Source: Shewanella mangrovisoli
GTDB taxonomy: Bacteria; Pseudomonadota; Gammaproteobacteria; Enterobacterales; Shewanellaceae
Reading direction: 5' to 3'
Assembly (NCBI RefSeq): GCF_019457635.1
Contig: NZ_CP080412.1
Coordinates: 1,550,001 to 1,614,000, forward strand
DNA length: 64,000 nt
In this document: piece by piece, positions 37,689 through 46,577 of the stretch
Position numbering within the stretch: the stretch's first letter is position 1
Layout of the letters: each line of letters opens with the position of its first letter
Program-made: the position numbers and the translations under genes
Notes under the pieces: model-generated
What the model was told of the DNA's origin: nothing
The model's database searches: none
The model's input: the letters and a program-made list of their open reading frames with translations, nothing else

Positions 37689-40178
37689 GTGTTACAACAA
37701 GTCAAAAAATTCATCATACTAGGTGTCAGTGCCACGCTGTTAATGTGCACTCAAGCGCAAGCGCTTACTCCTTCTCCGCAAATGATAGAGCAATTCAAAC
37801 AACTCCCTAAGTCGGAACAAGAACGTTTAGCTCGCCAGTATGGCATTGATCCGTCAATGATCACGGGCGCCTCAGCAACTGCTACTGTTGTTGATAGCCC
37901 TACAGTGGTTACGCCACGAACAGAAAATGGTAATAAAGTCGTTGATCAATCTGAGGATGATAAACTTAACCAAGCGACTAAATCTGAGGCAAAGGTTGAG
38001 GCGATTGAAAGCAAAAAAGAAGACCAACTAAAACGTTTTGGTTATGAGCTCTTTGCTGGTTCACCAAGTACGTTTGCACCTGTTTCAGATGTACCAGTGC
38101 CTGCTGAATATATGATGGGCCCAGGTGATACTTTAAATGTGCAATTTTTCGGTAAAGAAAATAATCAATTCACATTGACTGTAGGCCGCGACGGCGCAGT
38201 GCAATTTCCTAATTTAGGCCCGATTTCGTTAGTAGGGCTAACATTTGCAGAAACTCGCGAGCTATTACAGCAAAAAATCAGCCAAAGCATGATTGGCATT
38301 GAGTCCAACATTACAATGGGTGAATTACGCTCAATTCGGATTTTTGTCGCTGGCGACGCTTACAAGCCAGGTTCCTACACAGTGTCAAGTTTATCGACTA
38401 TTACACAAGCTCTATTTATCTCGGGTGGGGTGAACGAAATTGGCAGTTTGCGTGATATTCAATTAAAACGCTCTGGAAAAACCATTGGTCGTTTAGACTT
38501 GTATGATTTATTGCTTCGTGGTGACGCTTCAGGGGATATGCGTTTGCAATCCGGTGATGTGGTATTTGTTCCATCTACAGGTGGTACCGTCAGCGTAATT
38601 GGTGAAGTGCGTCGTCCTGCGATTTACGAGCTTAAAAATAGCGAAACCATGGCCGATGTAATTAATATGGCTAGCGGGTTAAACCCTGGTGCTTATCCTA
38701 AAGCGAGCACTATTGAGCGTTATAGTCGTAATGCAGTCAAAACCGTTGTCACGGTAGACTTAACTGAAAATTCTGGCCTCAGTACGCTAGCTAAAAACGG
38801 CGATTTACTTAATGTGCGTTCAGCATCAAGCCGAATTGATAATGCGATTACTGTCTCTGGTGCAGTGATACGTCCTGGTAAGTATCAATGGACAAATGGT
38901 TTAACTGTAGCCGATTTACTGCCTTCTATTTGGGGCGATCTAACCATTTCAGCAGATTTGGATTACAGTCTACTCGTTCGAGAAATCAACCAACGTGGTG
39001 ATATTGAGGTCGAGCGTATTAATCTTGGTCGAGCTATCGGTGAGCCAAAATCACATTATAACCTTAAACTTAATCCTCGTGATTCTGTCATTGTATTTGA
39101 CTATGCTGACCGTGAAGAGTTACTTAAGCCCGTTATTAAAAAGTTAAGAGAACAAAGCCGTTTTGGTGATGCTGCAAAACTAGTCAACATCAATGGTAAT
39201 GTGCGCTTCCCTGGTCAGTATCCAATAACAGTTAATGCGGATGTTAAAGAGCTACTCATCGCTGCCGGCGGGCTAGAAGAAGGTGCATATACCTTATCTG
39301 CAGAGCTGACTCGTCAACAGGTGTCTGAACAAAATGGTGTCACCGTAGAGCATGTGCAACTTAGCTTAGACCGTGTTATGCAAAATGATCCGGCTGCAAA
39401 TATCAAACTGCAAAGTCGTGACATTTTGACGGTACGTACACTGCCAGATTGGCAAGAAACCCGCTGGGTTACCATTAAAGGTGAAGTTAAATTCCCTGGA
39501 ACGTATAGTATTCAGCGCGGCGAAACCTTAAAGCAAGTGCTTGCTCGTGCTGGCGGGTTAACTAGTGATGCATCACCGCGCAGTGCTGTCTTTTTACGTA
39601 AATCGATTCAAGAAAAAGAGCAGCAGGAGCTTTCAAAACTTGCTGATGAATTGCGCCGTGAGATCGCTGCTAAAGCGCTGACAAAAGATACGCCTACCAT
39701 TGGTTATAACGATGCACAAATGATGTTAAATCAGTTGGAAAACGTGAAAACGGTTGGTCGTTTGGTTGTCGATATCAATGCGATTGAATTAGGTATCGAC
39801 AGTGCCGATCTAATGCTTGAAGATGCAGATGCGCTTTATATACCTGCAACTAATCAAACCGTATCAGTAATGGGCCAAGTACAGCATCCAAGTACTCATC
39901 GCTTTAAATCCGGTTTAACCTTTGAGCAGTATTTAGCCTTATCCGGAGGCCCACGTAAACGTGCTGATGAATCGCGTACTTACATATTAAAAGCTGATGG
40001 CTCTGTTCAAGTACCAGAATCTTCAATGTGGTTTACTGGTGGCAGCTCGATGGAGCCAGGTGACACCATAGTTGTACCATTAGATACAGAATACAAAGAT
40101 AACTTAACACTTTGGTCGCAAGTAACAGGCATTATCTACAACACCGCGGTAGCAGTATCCGCAATATCGGGTATATAG
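37689..40178 (+). CDS. Wza-like polysaccharide export protein with multiple SLBB domains
   Basis: An 829-residue outer-membrane/periplasmic exporter. It has a signal peptide (about 1-26, ending TQAQA), a low-complexity spacer, the Poly_export motif YMMGPGDTLNVQFFGKENNQ, and at least five SLBB repeats (for example ISGGVNEIGS, ASGLNPGAYP, AAGGLEEGAY, RAGGLTSDAS, LSGGPRKRAD). No lipobox cysteine at a cleavage site is evident. The start is a GTG at 37689 with GGAG 7 nt before it. It is the first gene of the RfaH-controlled operon. It is much longer than E. coli Wza (about 380 residues), as in the Shewanella/Vibrio type. Confidence 0.9.
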   Translation: MLQQVKKFIILGVSATLLMCTQAQALTPSPQMIEQFKQLPKSEQERLARQYGIDPSMITGASATATVVDSPTVVTPRTENGNKVVDQSEDDKLNQATKSEAKVEAIESKKEDQLKRFGYELFAGSPSTFAPVSDVPVPAEYMMGPGDTLNVQFFGKENNQFTLTVGRDGAVQFPNLGPISLVGLTFAETRELLQQKISQSMIGIESNITMGELRSIRIFVAGDAYKPGSYTVSSLSTITQALFISGGVNEIGSLRDIQLKRSGKTIGRLDLYDLLLRGDASGDMRLQSGDVVFVPSTGGTVSVIGEVRRPAIYELKNSETMADVINMASGLNPGAYPKASTIERYSRNAVKTVVTVDLTENSGLSTLAKNGDLLNVRSASSRIDNAITVSGAVIRPGKYQWTNGLTVADLLPSIWGDLTISADLDYSLLVREINQRGDIEVERINLGRAIGEPKSHYNLKLNPRDSVIVFDYADREELLKPVIKKLREQSRFGDAAKLVNINGNVRFPGQYPITVNADVKELLIAAGGLEEGAYTLSAELTRQQVSEQNGVTVEHVQLSLDRVMQNDPAANIKLQSRDILTVRTLPDWQETRWVTIKGEVKFPGTYSIQRGETLKQVLARAGGLTSDASPRSAVFLRKSIQEKEQQELSKLADELRREIAAKALTKDTPTIGYNDAQMMLNQLENVKTVGRLVVDINAIELGIDSADLMLEDADALYIPATNQTVSVMGQVQHPSTHRFKSGLTFEQYLALSGGPRKRADESRTYILKADGSVQVPESSMWFTGGSSMEPGDTIVVPLDTEYKDNLTLWSQVTGIIYNTAVAVSAISGI

Positions 40179-40320
40179 AGGCCTTGGCGGCTTTTAACCT
40201 CTAGGGCGTTGCTTGTTATAGATGAGTAGCGCTTTAGGAGAGGGTAGCAAGCTCCTACTTTTAGCTTTTGCTTTTATAGAGGCGTAGCGCTTTTGCCACA
40301 TACTAGAATCTGAAGAACCA

Positions 40321-41292
40321 ATGAACACACAAATTACTCAAAATCCAAACACATACCAATCCGACGCAAGATTTCCTCAAGTGCAAGACGACGAAATTGA
40401 TCTTCGAGAGCTTTTTGCCGTTATCTGGCAAGGCAAATGGACCATAATCGCCATCACTATGATATTTGCCATTACCTCTGTTGGCCTAGCGCTCTATTTA
40501 CCCAATATCTATAAATCCGAAGCCCTGCTTGCTCCAGCGTCAGAGGAACAGGGTGGCGGTTTAAGTGCTTTAGCCTCGCAGTTTGGTGGGCTAGCCAGCC
40601 TTGCAGGAGTAAACCTTGGCGCTAAAGGTAGTACTGATAAAACCCAGCTTGCAATTGAAGTATTAAAATCTCGTCAATTTACCAGTGAGTTTATTCAAAA
40701 GCATAATATTCTTGCTAATTTAATGGCGGCAAAAAAATGGGATAGGGATGCAGACAAACTTATCTATGATCCTGAGTTATACAACGAGCAAACCAATAGT
40801 TGGGTGCGTGATGTTGAACCTCCATTAAAACCTGAGCCTTCTATGCAAGAAGCTTATAAAGAATTCAGTAAAATCATTGCTGTCAACAAAGATAAAGAGT
40901 CAGGAATGGTAACTCTTTCAATTGAACACTTATCACCAGCCGTTGCCCAGCAATGGGTTATTTGGTTAATTCAAGATATCAATAAAGTCATGAAAGACCG
41001 TGATGTGGCAGAAGCTAACCGTAGTACTGAGTTTTTAAATAAACAAATCGCTTTAACTAATGTCGCTGATATCAAAACTGTACTTTACAAATTGATTGAA
41101 GAGCAGGCAAAAACCATTATGTTTGCTGAAGTGCGCGATGAATACGTATTTAAAACTATCGATCCCGCATTAGCGCCTGAAGAAAAGGCCAAACCTAAAC
41201 GCGCATTAATTTGCGTTTTAGGCACTATGCTTGGTGGTATGTTAGGTGTGATGTTTGTATTGGTAAGGCATTTTATAAGGAAAGAAGATTAG
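40321..41292 (+). CDS. wzz: Wzz-type chain-length determinant
   Basis: A 323-residue inner-membrane protein with a transmembrane helix at each end (about 37-60 and 292-316), the Wzz N-terminal motif (DEIDLRELFAVIWQGKWTI) and the conserved YKSEALLAPA segment. The C-terminal helix follows EEKAKPKRALICVLG. It sets the length of Wzy-polymerised polysaccharide. The 142-bp gap before it shows repeated GTAGCGCTTTT-like words but no gene. Confidence 0.93.
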   Translation: MNTQITQNPNTYQSDARFPQVQDDEIDLRELFAVIWQGKWTIIAITMIFAITSVGLALYLPNIYKSEALLAPASEEQGGGLSALASQFGGLASLAGVNLGAKGSTDKTQLAIEVLKSRQFTSEFIQKHNILANLMAAKKWDRDADKLIYDPELYNEQTNSWVRDVEPPLKPEPSMQEAYKEFSKIIAVNKDKESGMVTLSIEHLSPAVAQQWVIWLIQDINKVMKDRDVAEANRSTEFLNKQIALTNVADIKTVLYKLIEEQAKTIMFAEVRDEYVFKTIDPALAPEEKAKPKRALICVLGTMLGGMLGVMFVLVRHFIRKED

Positions 41293-41365
41293 GATTCCAT
41301 AACGTGGTACTAGAATGGCTTTCAGTCTCCTAGAAACTAGAACCTACTAACAATTTGGTTTGTGT

Positions 41366-42355
41366 ATGAATATACGAGTAAATGAAGCGGTAGATACTGA
41401 AGAGTTTCAACCAATTAAAACAGTAATTAAACGTTTTAAGTCAAAACGACAGGTACTCACTCAGGAGGTTATTTATGTCTATTGCCCTAAAGATAGGGAA
41501 TTAGAGATAGGTGAGATTATTGATGATTACTCATTCGATATGATCGTCAATGACTACAGTATTACTGATCTAAGTTGTAAAGTTATTTGTCACTTTGAAA
41601 GTGCTCGTTTATCCAAAGAGCAACGGCAATTTTTGGTTAAAGCGACCGAGTTGGGCGCTTGGGTAGAGCCGTTAGTGAGTTATCTTGATGAGCGGCTAGG
41701 TTATACTGAGGTTCGTTTACTTCATAGCGGTTACTTTTTACATCAAAAAGCATTCTCTATTTTATCTACAAAACGTACCCAATTAGCAAAACGAGCTATT
41801 GATTTATTAGCTGCATTTTTGCTTTGTACAGTGGCAATTCCAGTAGGGCTTATTACGGCTTTGGTGATCAAACTAGAAAGCCCTGGTCCCGTGTTCTATA
41901 AACAGCGTCGCACAGGACAATATAATGATGAATTTGAAGTCATTAAATTCCGTTCAATGCGTAGTGATGCAGAAATGTCAGGCGCGCAATGGGCAACTCA
42001 AAATGATACTCGCATAACAAAAGTGGGTCACTTTATCCGCAAAACCCGCATTGATGAATTACCGCAAATAATTAATATTTTAAAAGGTGAAATGTCGATT
42101 GTTGGACCGAGGCCTGAACGAGAAGTCTTTATTGCCAAACTCGAAAAAGAAATTCCCTATTATCGTTTCCGTCATGCGGTCAAACCTGGCGTAACAGGAT
42201 TAGCTCAAGTAAGCTATCCTTATGGTGCCTCAGTGGAGGACGCAGTTTGGAAGCATAAGTATGATATTTATTATATTAAACATCACAGTACTTTGTTGGA
42301 TATTAAGATTCTTCTTAAAACTGTAAAAGTTGTTTTATTCGGGATGGGGCGGTAG
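41366..42355 (+). CDS. Initiating sugar-phosphate transferase (bacterial sugar transferase family)
   Basis: A 329-residue phosphoglycosyltransferase. It has an N-terminal soluble region (about 1-145), one hydrophobic re-entrant helix (DLLAAFLLCTVAIPVGLITA) and the catalytic domain with SPGPVFYKQRRTG, IKFRSMRSDAE, RKTRIDELPQIINILKGEMS and VGPRPERE. The family moves a sugar-1-phosphate onto undecaprenyl phosphate to begin a repeat unit. The ATG at 41366 is favoured over a GTG at 41360; neither has a strong ribosome site. The stop codon lies inside a second ops element. Confidence 0.92.
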   Translation: MNIRVNEAVDTEEFQPIKTVIKRFKSKRQVLTQEVIYVYCPKDRELEIGEIIDDYSFDMIVNDYSITDLSCKVICHFESARLSKEQRQFLVKATELGAWVEPLVSYLDERLGYTEVRLLHSGYFLHQKAFSILSTKRTQLAKRAIDLLAAFLLCTVAIPVGLITALVIKLESPGPVFYKQRRTGQYNDEFEVIKFRSMRSDAEMSGAQWATQNDTRITKVGHFIRKTRIDELPQIINILKGEMSIVGPRPEREVFIAKLEKEIPYYRFRHAVKPGVTGLAQVSYPYGASVEDAVWKHKYDIYYIKHHSTLLDIKILLKTVKVVLFGMGR

Positions 42356-42359
42356 CGTG
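42348..42359 (+). promoter_or_regulatory. Second ops element, across the stop/start junction
   Basis: GGCGGTAGCGTG, an exact 12-nt copy of the leader ops, includes the TAG stop of the sugar transferase (42353-42355) and the GTG start of the next gene (42357-42359). It marks the border from moderate-GC to AT-rich DNA. Confidence 0.75.
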
Positions 42360-43199
42360 AATATTAAAGTATTTTCTTCTAGCGTATGCACTTTAGGTGA
42401 AGGTATTTACTTTGATAAAGTTGAACGCGAATTATATTGGCTTGATATAGTTGAATCTAAAATATACAGAAAAAAAATTAATGATTTAAGTGATGAATAT
42501 GAAGTTTTTAGTATAGGCACGATGCCAAGTACTGTTTTATCTGTTGAAAGTGGTGTCATAACATTTTTGGATAAGATAGGTATTTGTGCTTATGATACTG
42601 CTAGTAATAAATTATTTACTCTATATAAGACCCCTTATCCTGATGCTAAGGGATATAGAGGTAATGATGCAACTATATTAAATGATGGCACTGCTTTATT
42701 TGGTACTATGTATCGAAATCCAAATGAAAAAAAAGGGAATTTATATCACTTAACATCACATGGGGTTTTTGAGATTGAAGATGTTTATTTCAGCATACCC
42801 AACACATTTATTGAACTTGATAATGCCATTTTAATATCTGATTCATTCGAACAACGAATTTACTCAGTTAGTAAAAATTTTAAATCAAAAGTAATAAAAG
42901 CTCTATGGAAGGATTACTCTGAAGAAATGTTCACTCCTGATGGAGGTTGTGTCGATATATATGGAAATATTTACATATCTATGTGGGATGGATTCTGTGT
43001 TTCAGTATTTGATAATACTGCCAAGCAAAAATATAAAATTGAATTACCAGTTCCTAGACCTACAAATTGTGTCCTAGTTGATGAACGCTGGTTATATGTT
43101 ACTACAGCAAGAGATGGCTTATCTGAAGAACAGATTAGGCAATATCCATTATCAGGAAAGGTTTTCGTTATTGATTTAGAGGTTGTAAATGGGCTGTAA
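42357..43199 (+). CDS. SMP-30/gluconolactonase-like protein
   Basis: A 280-residue beta-propeller protein of the SGL/SMP-30 family: LGEGIYFDKVERELYWLDI at the start (metal-binding Glu), RGNDATILNDGTALFGTM with the conserved Asn-Asp, PDGGCVDIYGNIYISMWDG, and VPRPTNCVLVDERWLYVTTA. The family hydrolyses sugar lactones using a divalent metal. The start is taken as the GTG at 42357 within the ops element, with only a weak GGGGCGG upstream. Next to CMP-sugar and 2-hydroxyacid dehydrogenase genes it may open an aldonolactone in glycan precursor synthesis. The 3' end overlaps the next gene by 11 bp. Confidence 0.8.
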   Translation: MNIKVFSSSVCTLGEGIYFDKVERELYWLDIVESKIYRKKINDLSDEYEVFSIGTMPSTVLSVESGVITFLDKIGICAYDTASNKLFTLYKTPYPDAKGYRGNDATILNDGTALFGTMYRNPNEKKGNLYHLTSHGVFEIEDVYFSIPNTFIELDNAILISDSFEQRIYSVSKNFKSKVIKALWKDYSEEMFTPDGGCVDIYGNIYISMWDGFCVSVFDNTAKQKYKIELPVPRPTNCVLVDERWLYVTTARDGLSEEQIRQYPLSGKVFVIDLEVVNGL

Positions 43200-44139
43200 G
43201 CATTTAGTAAGCATTGTAATTAGAACGCTGAATGAAGAAAAACATTTGATTGAACTGTTAGAAGCAATCAAGTTACAAGATGCTACAGAATTTGATATTG
43301 AAACGGTAATTGTCGATTCTGGTTCAACTGATCGTACATTAGATATCGCGCGTAATTATGGGTGTAGAATTACTTATATCAAAAAAGAAGAGTTTACCTT
43401 TGGAAAATCTTTAAACTATGGATGTGAGTTTTCCAATGGGAGTTTTTTAGTTTTTGTTAGCGGTCACTGTATCCCTGTTGATAAGTATTGGATTAGAAAC
43501 TTAGTCAGGCCTCTAGTTGATAATTGTAGTTACACTTATGGTCGACAATTAGGAAGAGACACTACTAAATTTAGTGAGCGTCAGCATTTTGAAAAATATT
43601 TCCCTGATGAATCTCGTATCCCACAAGTGGGATTTTTTTGTAACAATGCGAACTCTGCTATTCGCCGAGAAGCATGGTTAGCTCATCGTTTTAATGAAGA
43701 GTTAACGGGATGTGAAGATATGTATCTTGCAAAACTTCTTGTTGATTCAGGACAAAAAATTGGATATATAGCTGATGCGAGTGTCTATCATATTCATGAC
43801 GAGACATGGAGTAAAATTAAAGTTAGATATGAACGCGAAGCTATTGCATTACAACAAATAATGCCACAGATTCAACTAGGTTTAGTTGATATGATTAATT
43901 ACATATTGGTCGCCATAGTTAAAGATATTAAAAAAGCCTTTACGTTAGGGATTCTGAAAAAAGAAATTAAATCTATTATCCTGTTTAGATTTTGTCAGTA
44001 TTACGGTGCTTATATTGGTAATAGTAATCATAGAAAGCTATCTCATGCTATGAAATTAAAGTACTTTTATCCAAGAATTACTGATATGAATGTGTCTGCG
44101 AATTCGGTAAATATTTTAGGAAGTAAAAATGAAAAGTAA
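43189..44139 (+). CDS. Glycosyltransferase family 2
   Basis: A 316-residue GT-A glycosyltransferase: VSIVIRTLNEEKHLIELLEA and TVIVDSGSTDRTLDIARNYG form the nucleotide-sugar binding fold. At the DxD site it reads FVSGHCIP, a form seen in some O-antigen GT2 enzymes in which SxH replaces DxD. It presumably adds one residue of the repeat unit; donor and acceptor cannot be told. It overlaps the lactonase gene by 11 bp and the CMP-synthetase gene by 11 bp. Confidence 0.85.
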   Translation: MGCKHLVSIVIRTLNEEKHLIELLEAIKLQDATEFDIETVIVDSGSTDRTLDIARNYGCRITYIKKEEFTFGKSLNYGCEFSNGSFLVFVSGHCIPVDKYWIRNLVRPLVDNCSYTYGRQLGRDTTKFSERQHFEKYFPDESRIPQVGFFCNNANSAIRREAWLAHRFNEELTGCEDMYLAKLLVDSGQKIGYIADASVYHIHDETWSKIKVRYEREAIALQQIMPQIQLGLVDMINYILVAIVKDIKKAFTLGILKKEIKSIILFRFCQYYGAYIGNSNHRKLSHAMKLKYFYPRITDMNVSANSVNILGSKNEK

Positions 44140-44827
44140 AATTGTTGCTCTATTACCCATGAAGGCTAATAGTACTCGAGTAAAAGGGAAGAATTTTAGA
44201 GATTTTTGCGGGAAACCACTATTTAAATGGATTCTAGATAGTCTGTTAGCGGTAGAAGAAATTGAACAAATCGTTATTAATACCGATGCAAAAGACATTT
44301 TATTGGAAAATGGATTGATTGAGTCTGAAAGAGTTACAATACGGCAAAGGAAAAAGGATATTTGTGGTGATGATGTGTCCATGAATTTAGTTTTGGCAGA
44401 TGACGTTAATAATATCGATGCTGATATATATCTAATGACACACACTACAAATCCACTTTTGTCATCAGACACAATTCGTAGGGCAATAAAACAATATAAA
44501 GAAGCTTTGATGGAAAATAGATCTGATTCGCTTTTTACCGTAAATAAAATCCAAACTCGGTTTTATACCGAAAACTGTGAAGCAATTAATCATGACCCAA
44601 ATAATCTAATACCGACACAAAATCTGGAGCCGTGGTATGAAGAGAACTCTAATCTTTATTTATTTAATCGTGAAAGCTTCTCGTCTACCAACGCCAGAAT
44701 TGGAGTTAAACCCGAAATGATGGTTTCCCCAGTTTTGGAGTGTTCAGATATAGATACACCAGATGATTGGGATAGGGCGGTTGTTATGACACATTATATG
44801 CTAGAAAAAGGTTTGGTTAAGGCATAA
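44129..44827 (+). CDS. CMP-sugar synthetase (acylneuraminate cytidylyltransferase family)
   Basis: A 232-residue protein with the N-terminal nucleotide-binding pattern LLPMKANSTRVKGKNFRDF then CGKPLFKWILDSLL, VINTDAKDILLE, and the later THTTNPLLSSDTIRRAI (QPTSP-like segment of NeuA). The C-terminus keeps SDIDTPDDWDRAV. This COG1083 family activates 2-keto acid sugars (sialic, legionaminic, Kdo-like) with CTP. The N-terminal MKANS form differs from classical NeuA (IPARGGSKGI-like), so the substrate may be different. No NeuB-type synthase is in the window. Confidence 0.85.
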   Translation: MKSKIVALLPMKANSTRVKGKNFRDFCGKPLFKWILDSLLAVEEIEQIVINTDAKDILLENGLIESERVTIRQRKKDICGDDVSMNLVLADDVNNIDADIYLMTHTTNPLLSSDTIRRAIKQYKEALMENRSDSLFTVNKIQTRFYTENCEAINHDPNNLIPTQNLEPWYEENSNLYLFNRESFSSTNARIGVKPEMMVSPVLECSDIDTPDDWDRAVVMTHYMLEKGLVKA

Positions 44828-44841
44828 GCGAGGTAATAAAC

Positions 44842-45783
44842 ATGAAAAAAGTATTAGTAACTTGCCCGCCAATGTTGGGTATGTTTGAAGAGTTTGTTGA
44901 GCCAGCAAAATCTTTAGGAATTGAGCTGGTTGCAGCTAAAACAACGCAGGTTTTATCTGAACAAGAATTGATGGAGTTGTTACCAGCGTATGATGGATGG
45001 ATCATTGGTGACGACCCCGCAACTAAACAGGTATTTGAGGCTGGTGTTAAAGGGCAACTTAAAGCTGCGGTAAAATGGGGAATCGGCGTAGATAATGTTG
45101 ATTTTGCTGCCTGTAAAGAGTTGGATATCCCGATAATAAATACACCTAATATGTTTGGTGGTGAGGTCGCTGATGTCGGAATGGCATTATTATTAGGCTT
45201 AGCGAGACAAACATACTTTATCGACCGTGAAATAAGGAATAATTTTTGTTGGCCAAAACCAGCGGGGATGAGCATCTCTGGTAAAAAAGTAGGTGTTGTA
45301 GGATTCGGTGATATAGGTGAAAGTCTAATTAAGCGTCTAGGAGGTTTTGACGTGGACGTCACAGTTTATGATCCTGGAGTAGAGGGAAATAAAGGCTATG
45401 AGTATGTCACTAGAATGGACTTTCCTAAAGGTGTAGAACAGCTTGATTTTCTTGTATTTACTTGTTCGTTAAACAAACATAATTATCACATGCTTAACGC
45501 CAACGTTTTAAGTAAACTGAAACAAGGAGTTATGGTTGTGAATGTTGCAAGAGGTCCGCTGATTGATGAAGCTGCGTTAATTGATGCATTGCAACGCGGC
45601 CATGTTGCTGCTGCTGGTTTGGATGTATTTGAAGTAGAGCCGTTGCCTACACAATCTCCTTTAAGAGATATGCCTCAATGTATTTTTGGTTCTCATAATG
45701 GTAGTAACACTAAGGAAGGTGTGCGCCGAGCAACACATAAAGCAATTGCACATATCGCAGATTTCTTAAATGTGAAACAGTAG
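44842..45783 (+). CDS. D-isomer-specific 2-hydroxyacid dehydrogenase
   Basis: A 313-residue enzyme with NAD-binding VGFGDIG (153-159), catalytic Arg in NVARGPLIDE (R237), Glu in FEVEPLP (E266) and His in FGSHNGSNT (H285), the triad of the family. Phosphoglycerate dehydrogenase-like enzymes interconvert 2-hydroxy and 2-keto acids. It lacks the ACT domain of biosynthetic SerA, so serine synthesis is unlikely. Between a CMP-sugar synthetase and an SDR gene, oxidation of an aldonic acid at C2 (or the reverse) is the plausible role. Confidence 0.88.
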   Translation: MKKVLVTCPPMLGMFEEFVEPAKSLGIELVAAKTTQVLSEQELMELLPAYDGWIIGDDPATKQVFEAGVKGQLKAAVKWGIGVDNVDFAACKELDIPIINTPNMFGGEVADVGMALLLGLARQTYFIDREIRNNFCWPKPAGMSISGKKVGVVGFGDIGESLIKRLGGFDVDVTVYDPGVEGNKGYEYVTRMDFPKGVEQLDFLVFTCSLNKHNYHMLNANVLSKLKQGVMVVNVARGPLIDEAALIDALQRGHVAAAGLDVFEVEPLPTQSPLRDMPQCIFGSHNGSNTKEGVRRATHKAIAHIADFLNVKQ

Positions 45784-45815
45784 TAAATTTAAAAGGTTGT
45801 TAAGAGAAAACTCCA

Positions 45816-46577
45816 ATGGAACCAGTAAGTAATATTCAAAAATGGGCGCTGATCACTGGTGCACTTGGTGGCATAGGCAGAGCATTGGTGTCAGAATTTG
45901 TTGAGCATGGCTATCAGGTCATTGCGACAGATCTCAATAATAGTTGTAAGACTCTGAATAATGTTCATTTTTTGCAACTTGATTTGGATGCATTTGTTCT
46001 TGATGAAGCTTATGCTGCGGAGTTTTATTCGAAAATTAGTCGTATTACGGCACATAAGGGAATTAGTACATTAATTAATAATGCCGCAGTGCAAATCCTT
46101 GCTGATTGTAGTCAATTATCTCGGAAGCAATGGCAAACAAGTCTAAACGTAAACTTGACTGCCCCATTTTTTCTATCGCAACTTTTTACAGATGATTTGG
46201 TTGCGAATAAAGGAGCAATTGTTAACATTAGTAGTATTCATGCCACGCTAACTAAGAAAGAGTTTGTAGCCTATGCGACTACAAAAGCTGCATTAAGCTC
46301 AATGACCCGTAACATGGTTTTGGATTTGGGCAATAGAGTACGAATTAATGCAATCGAACCTGCGGCAATTGCCACAGATATGTTAAAGGCTGGCTTTGAT
46401 GGTAAAGAGGAACAATACAAAAGATTAGAAATGTTCCATCCACTTGGGCGTATAGGGACTCCGAAAGAGGTTGCTAAACTAGCTTGTTTTTTAAGTTCTG
46501 ATGACGCAGGATTTGTACAAGGGGCTTGTATTAGCGCAAGTGGTGGAATTCATGGTTGTTTAAGTGATCCTTTATGA
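45816..46577 (+). CDS. Short-chain dehydrogenase/reductase
   Basis: A 253-residue classical SDR with TGALGGIG (14-21), NNAA at about 88-91, catalytic S140, Y153 and K157 (ISSIHATL then YATTK), and a C-terminal GGIHG near the end. It oxidises or reduces a sugar or sugar-acid hydroxyl with NAD(P)H. An SDR paired with a CMP-sugar synthetase is known from ptmA/ptmB in Campylobacter, but substrate identity here is open. It overlaps the next gene by 4 bp (ATGA). Confidence 0.88.
   Translation: MEPVSNIQKWALITGALGGIGRALVSEFVEHGYQVIATDLNNSCKTLNNVHFLQLDLDAFVLDEAYAAEFYSKISRITAHKGISTLINNAAVQILADCSQLSRKQWQTSLNVNLTAPFFLSQLFTDDLVANKGAIVNISSIHATLTKKEFVAYATTKAALSSMTRNMVLDLGNRVRINAIEPAAIATDMLKAGFDGKEEQYKRLEMFHPLGRIGTPKEVAKLACFLSSDDAGFVQGACISASGGIHGCLSDPL

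Noticed and set aside
44842..45783. 2-hydroxyacid dehydrogenase as biosynthetic SerA
   Set aside because: Only 313 residues without the C-terminal ACT domain, and the gene is embedded in a glycan cassette.
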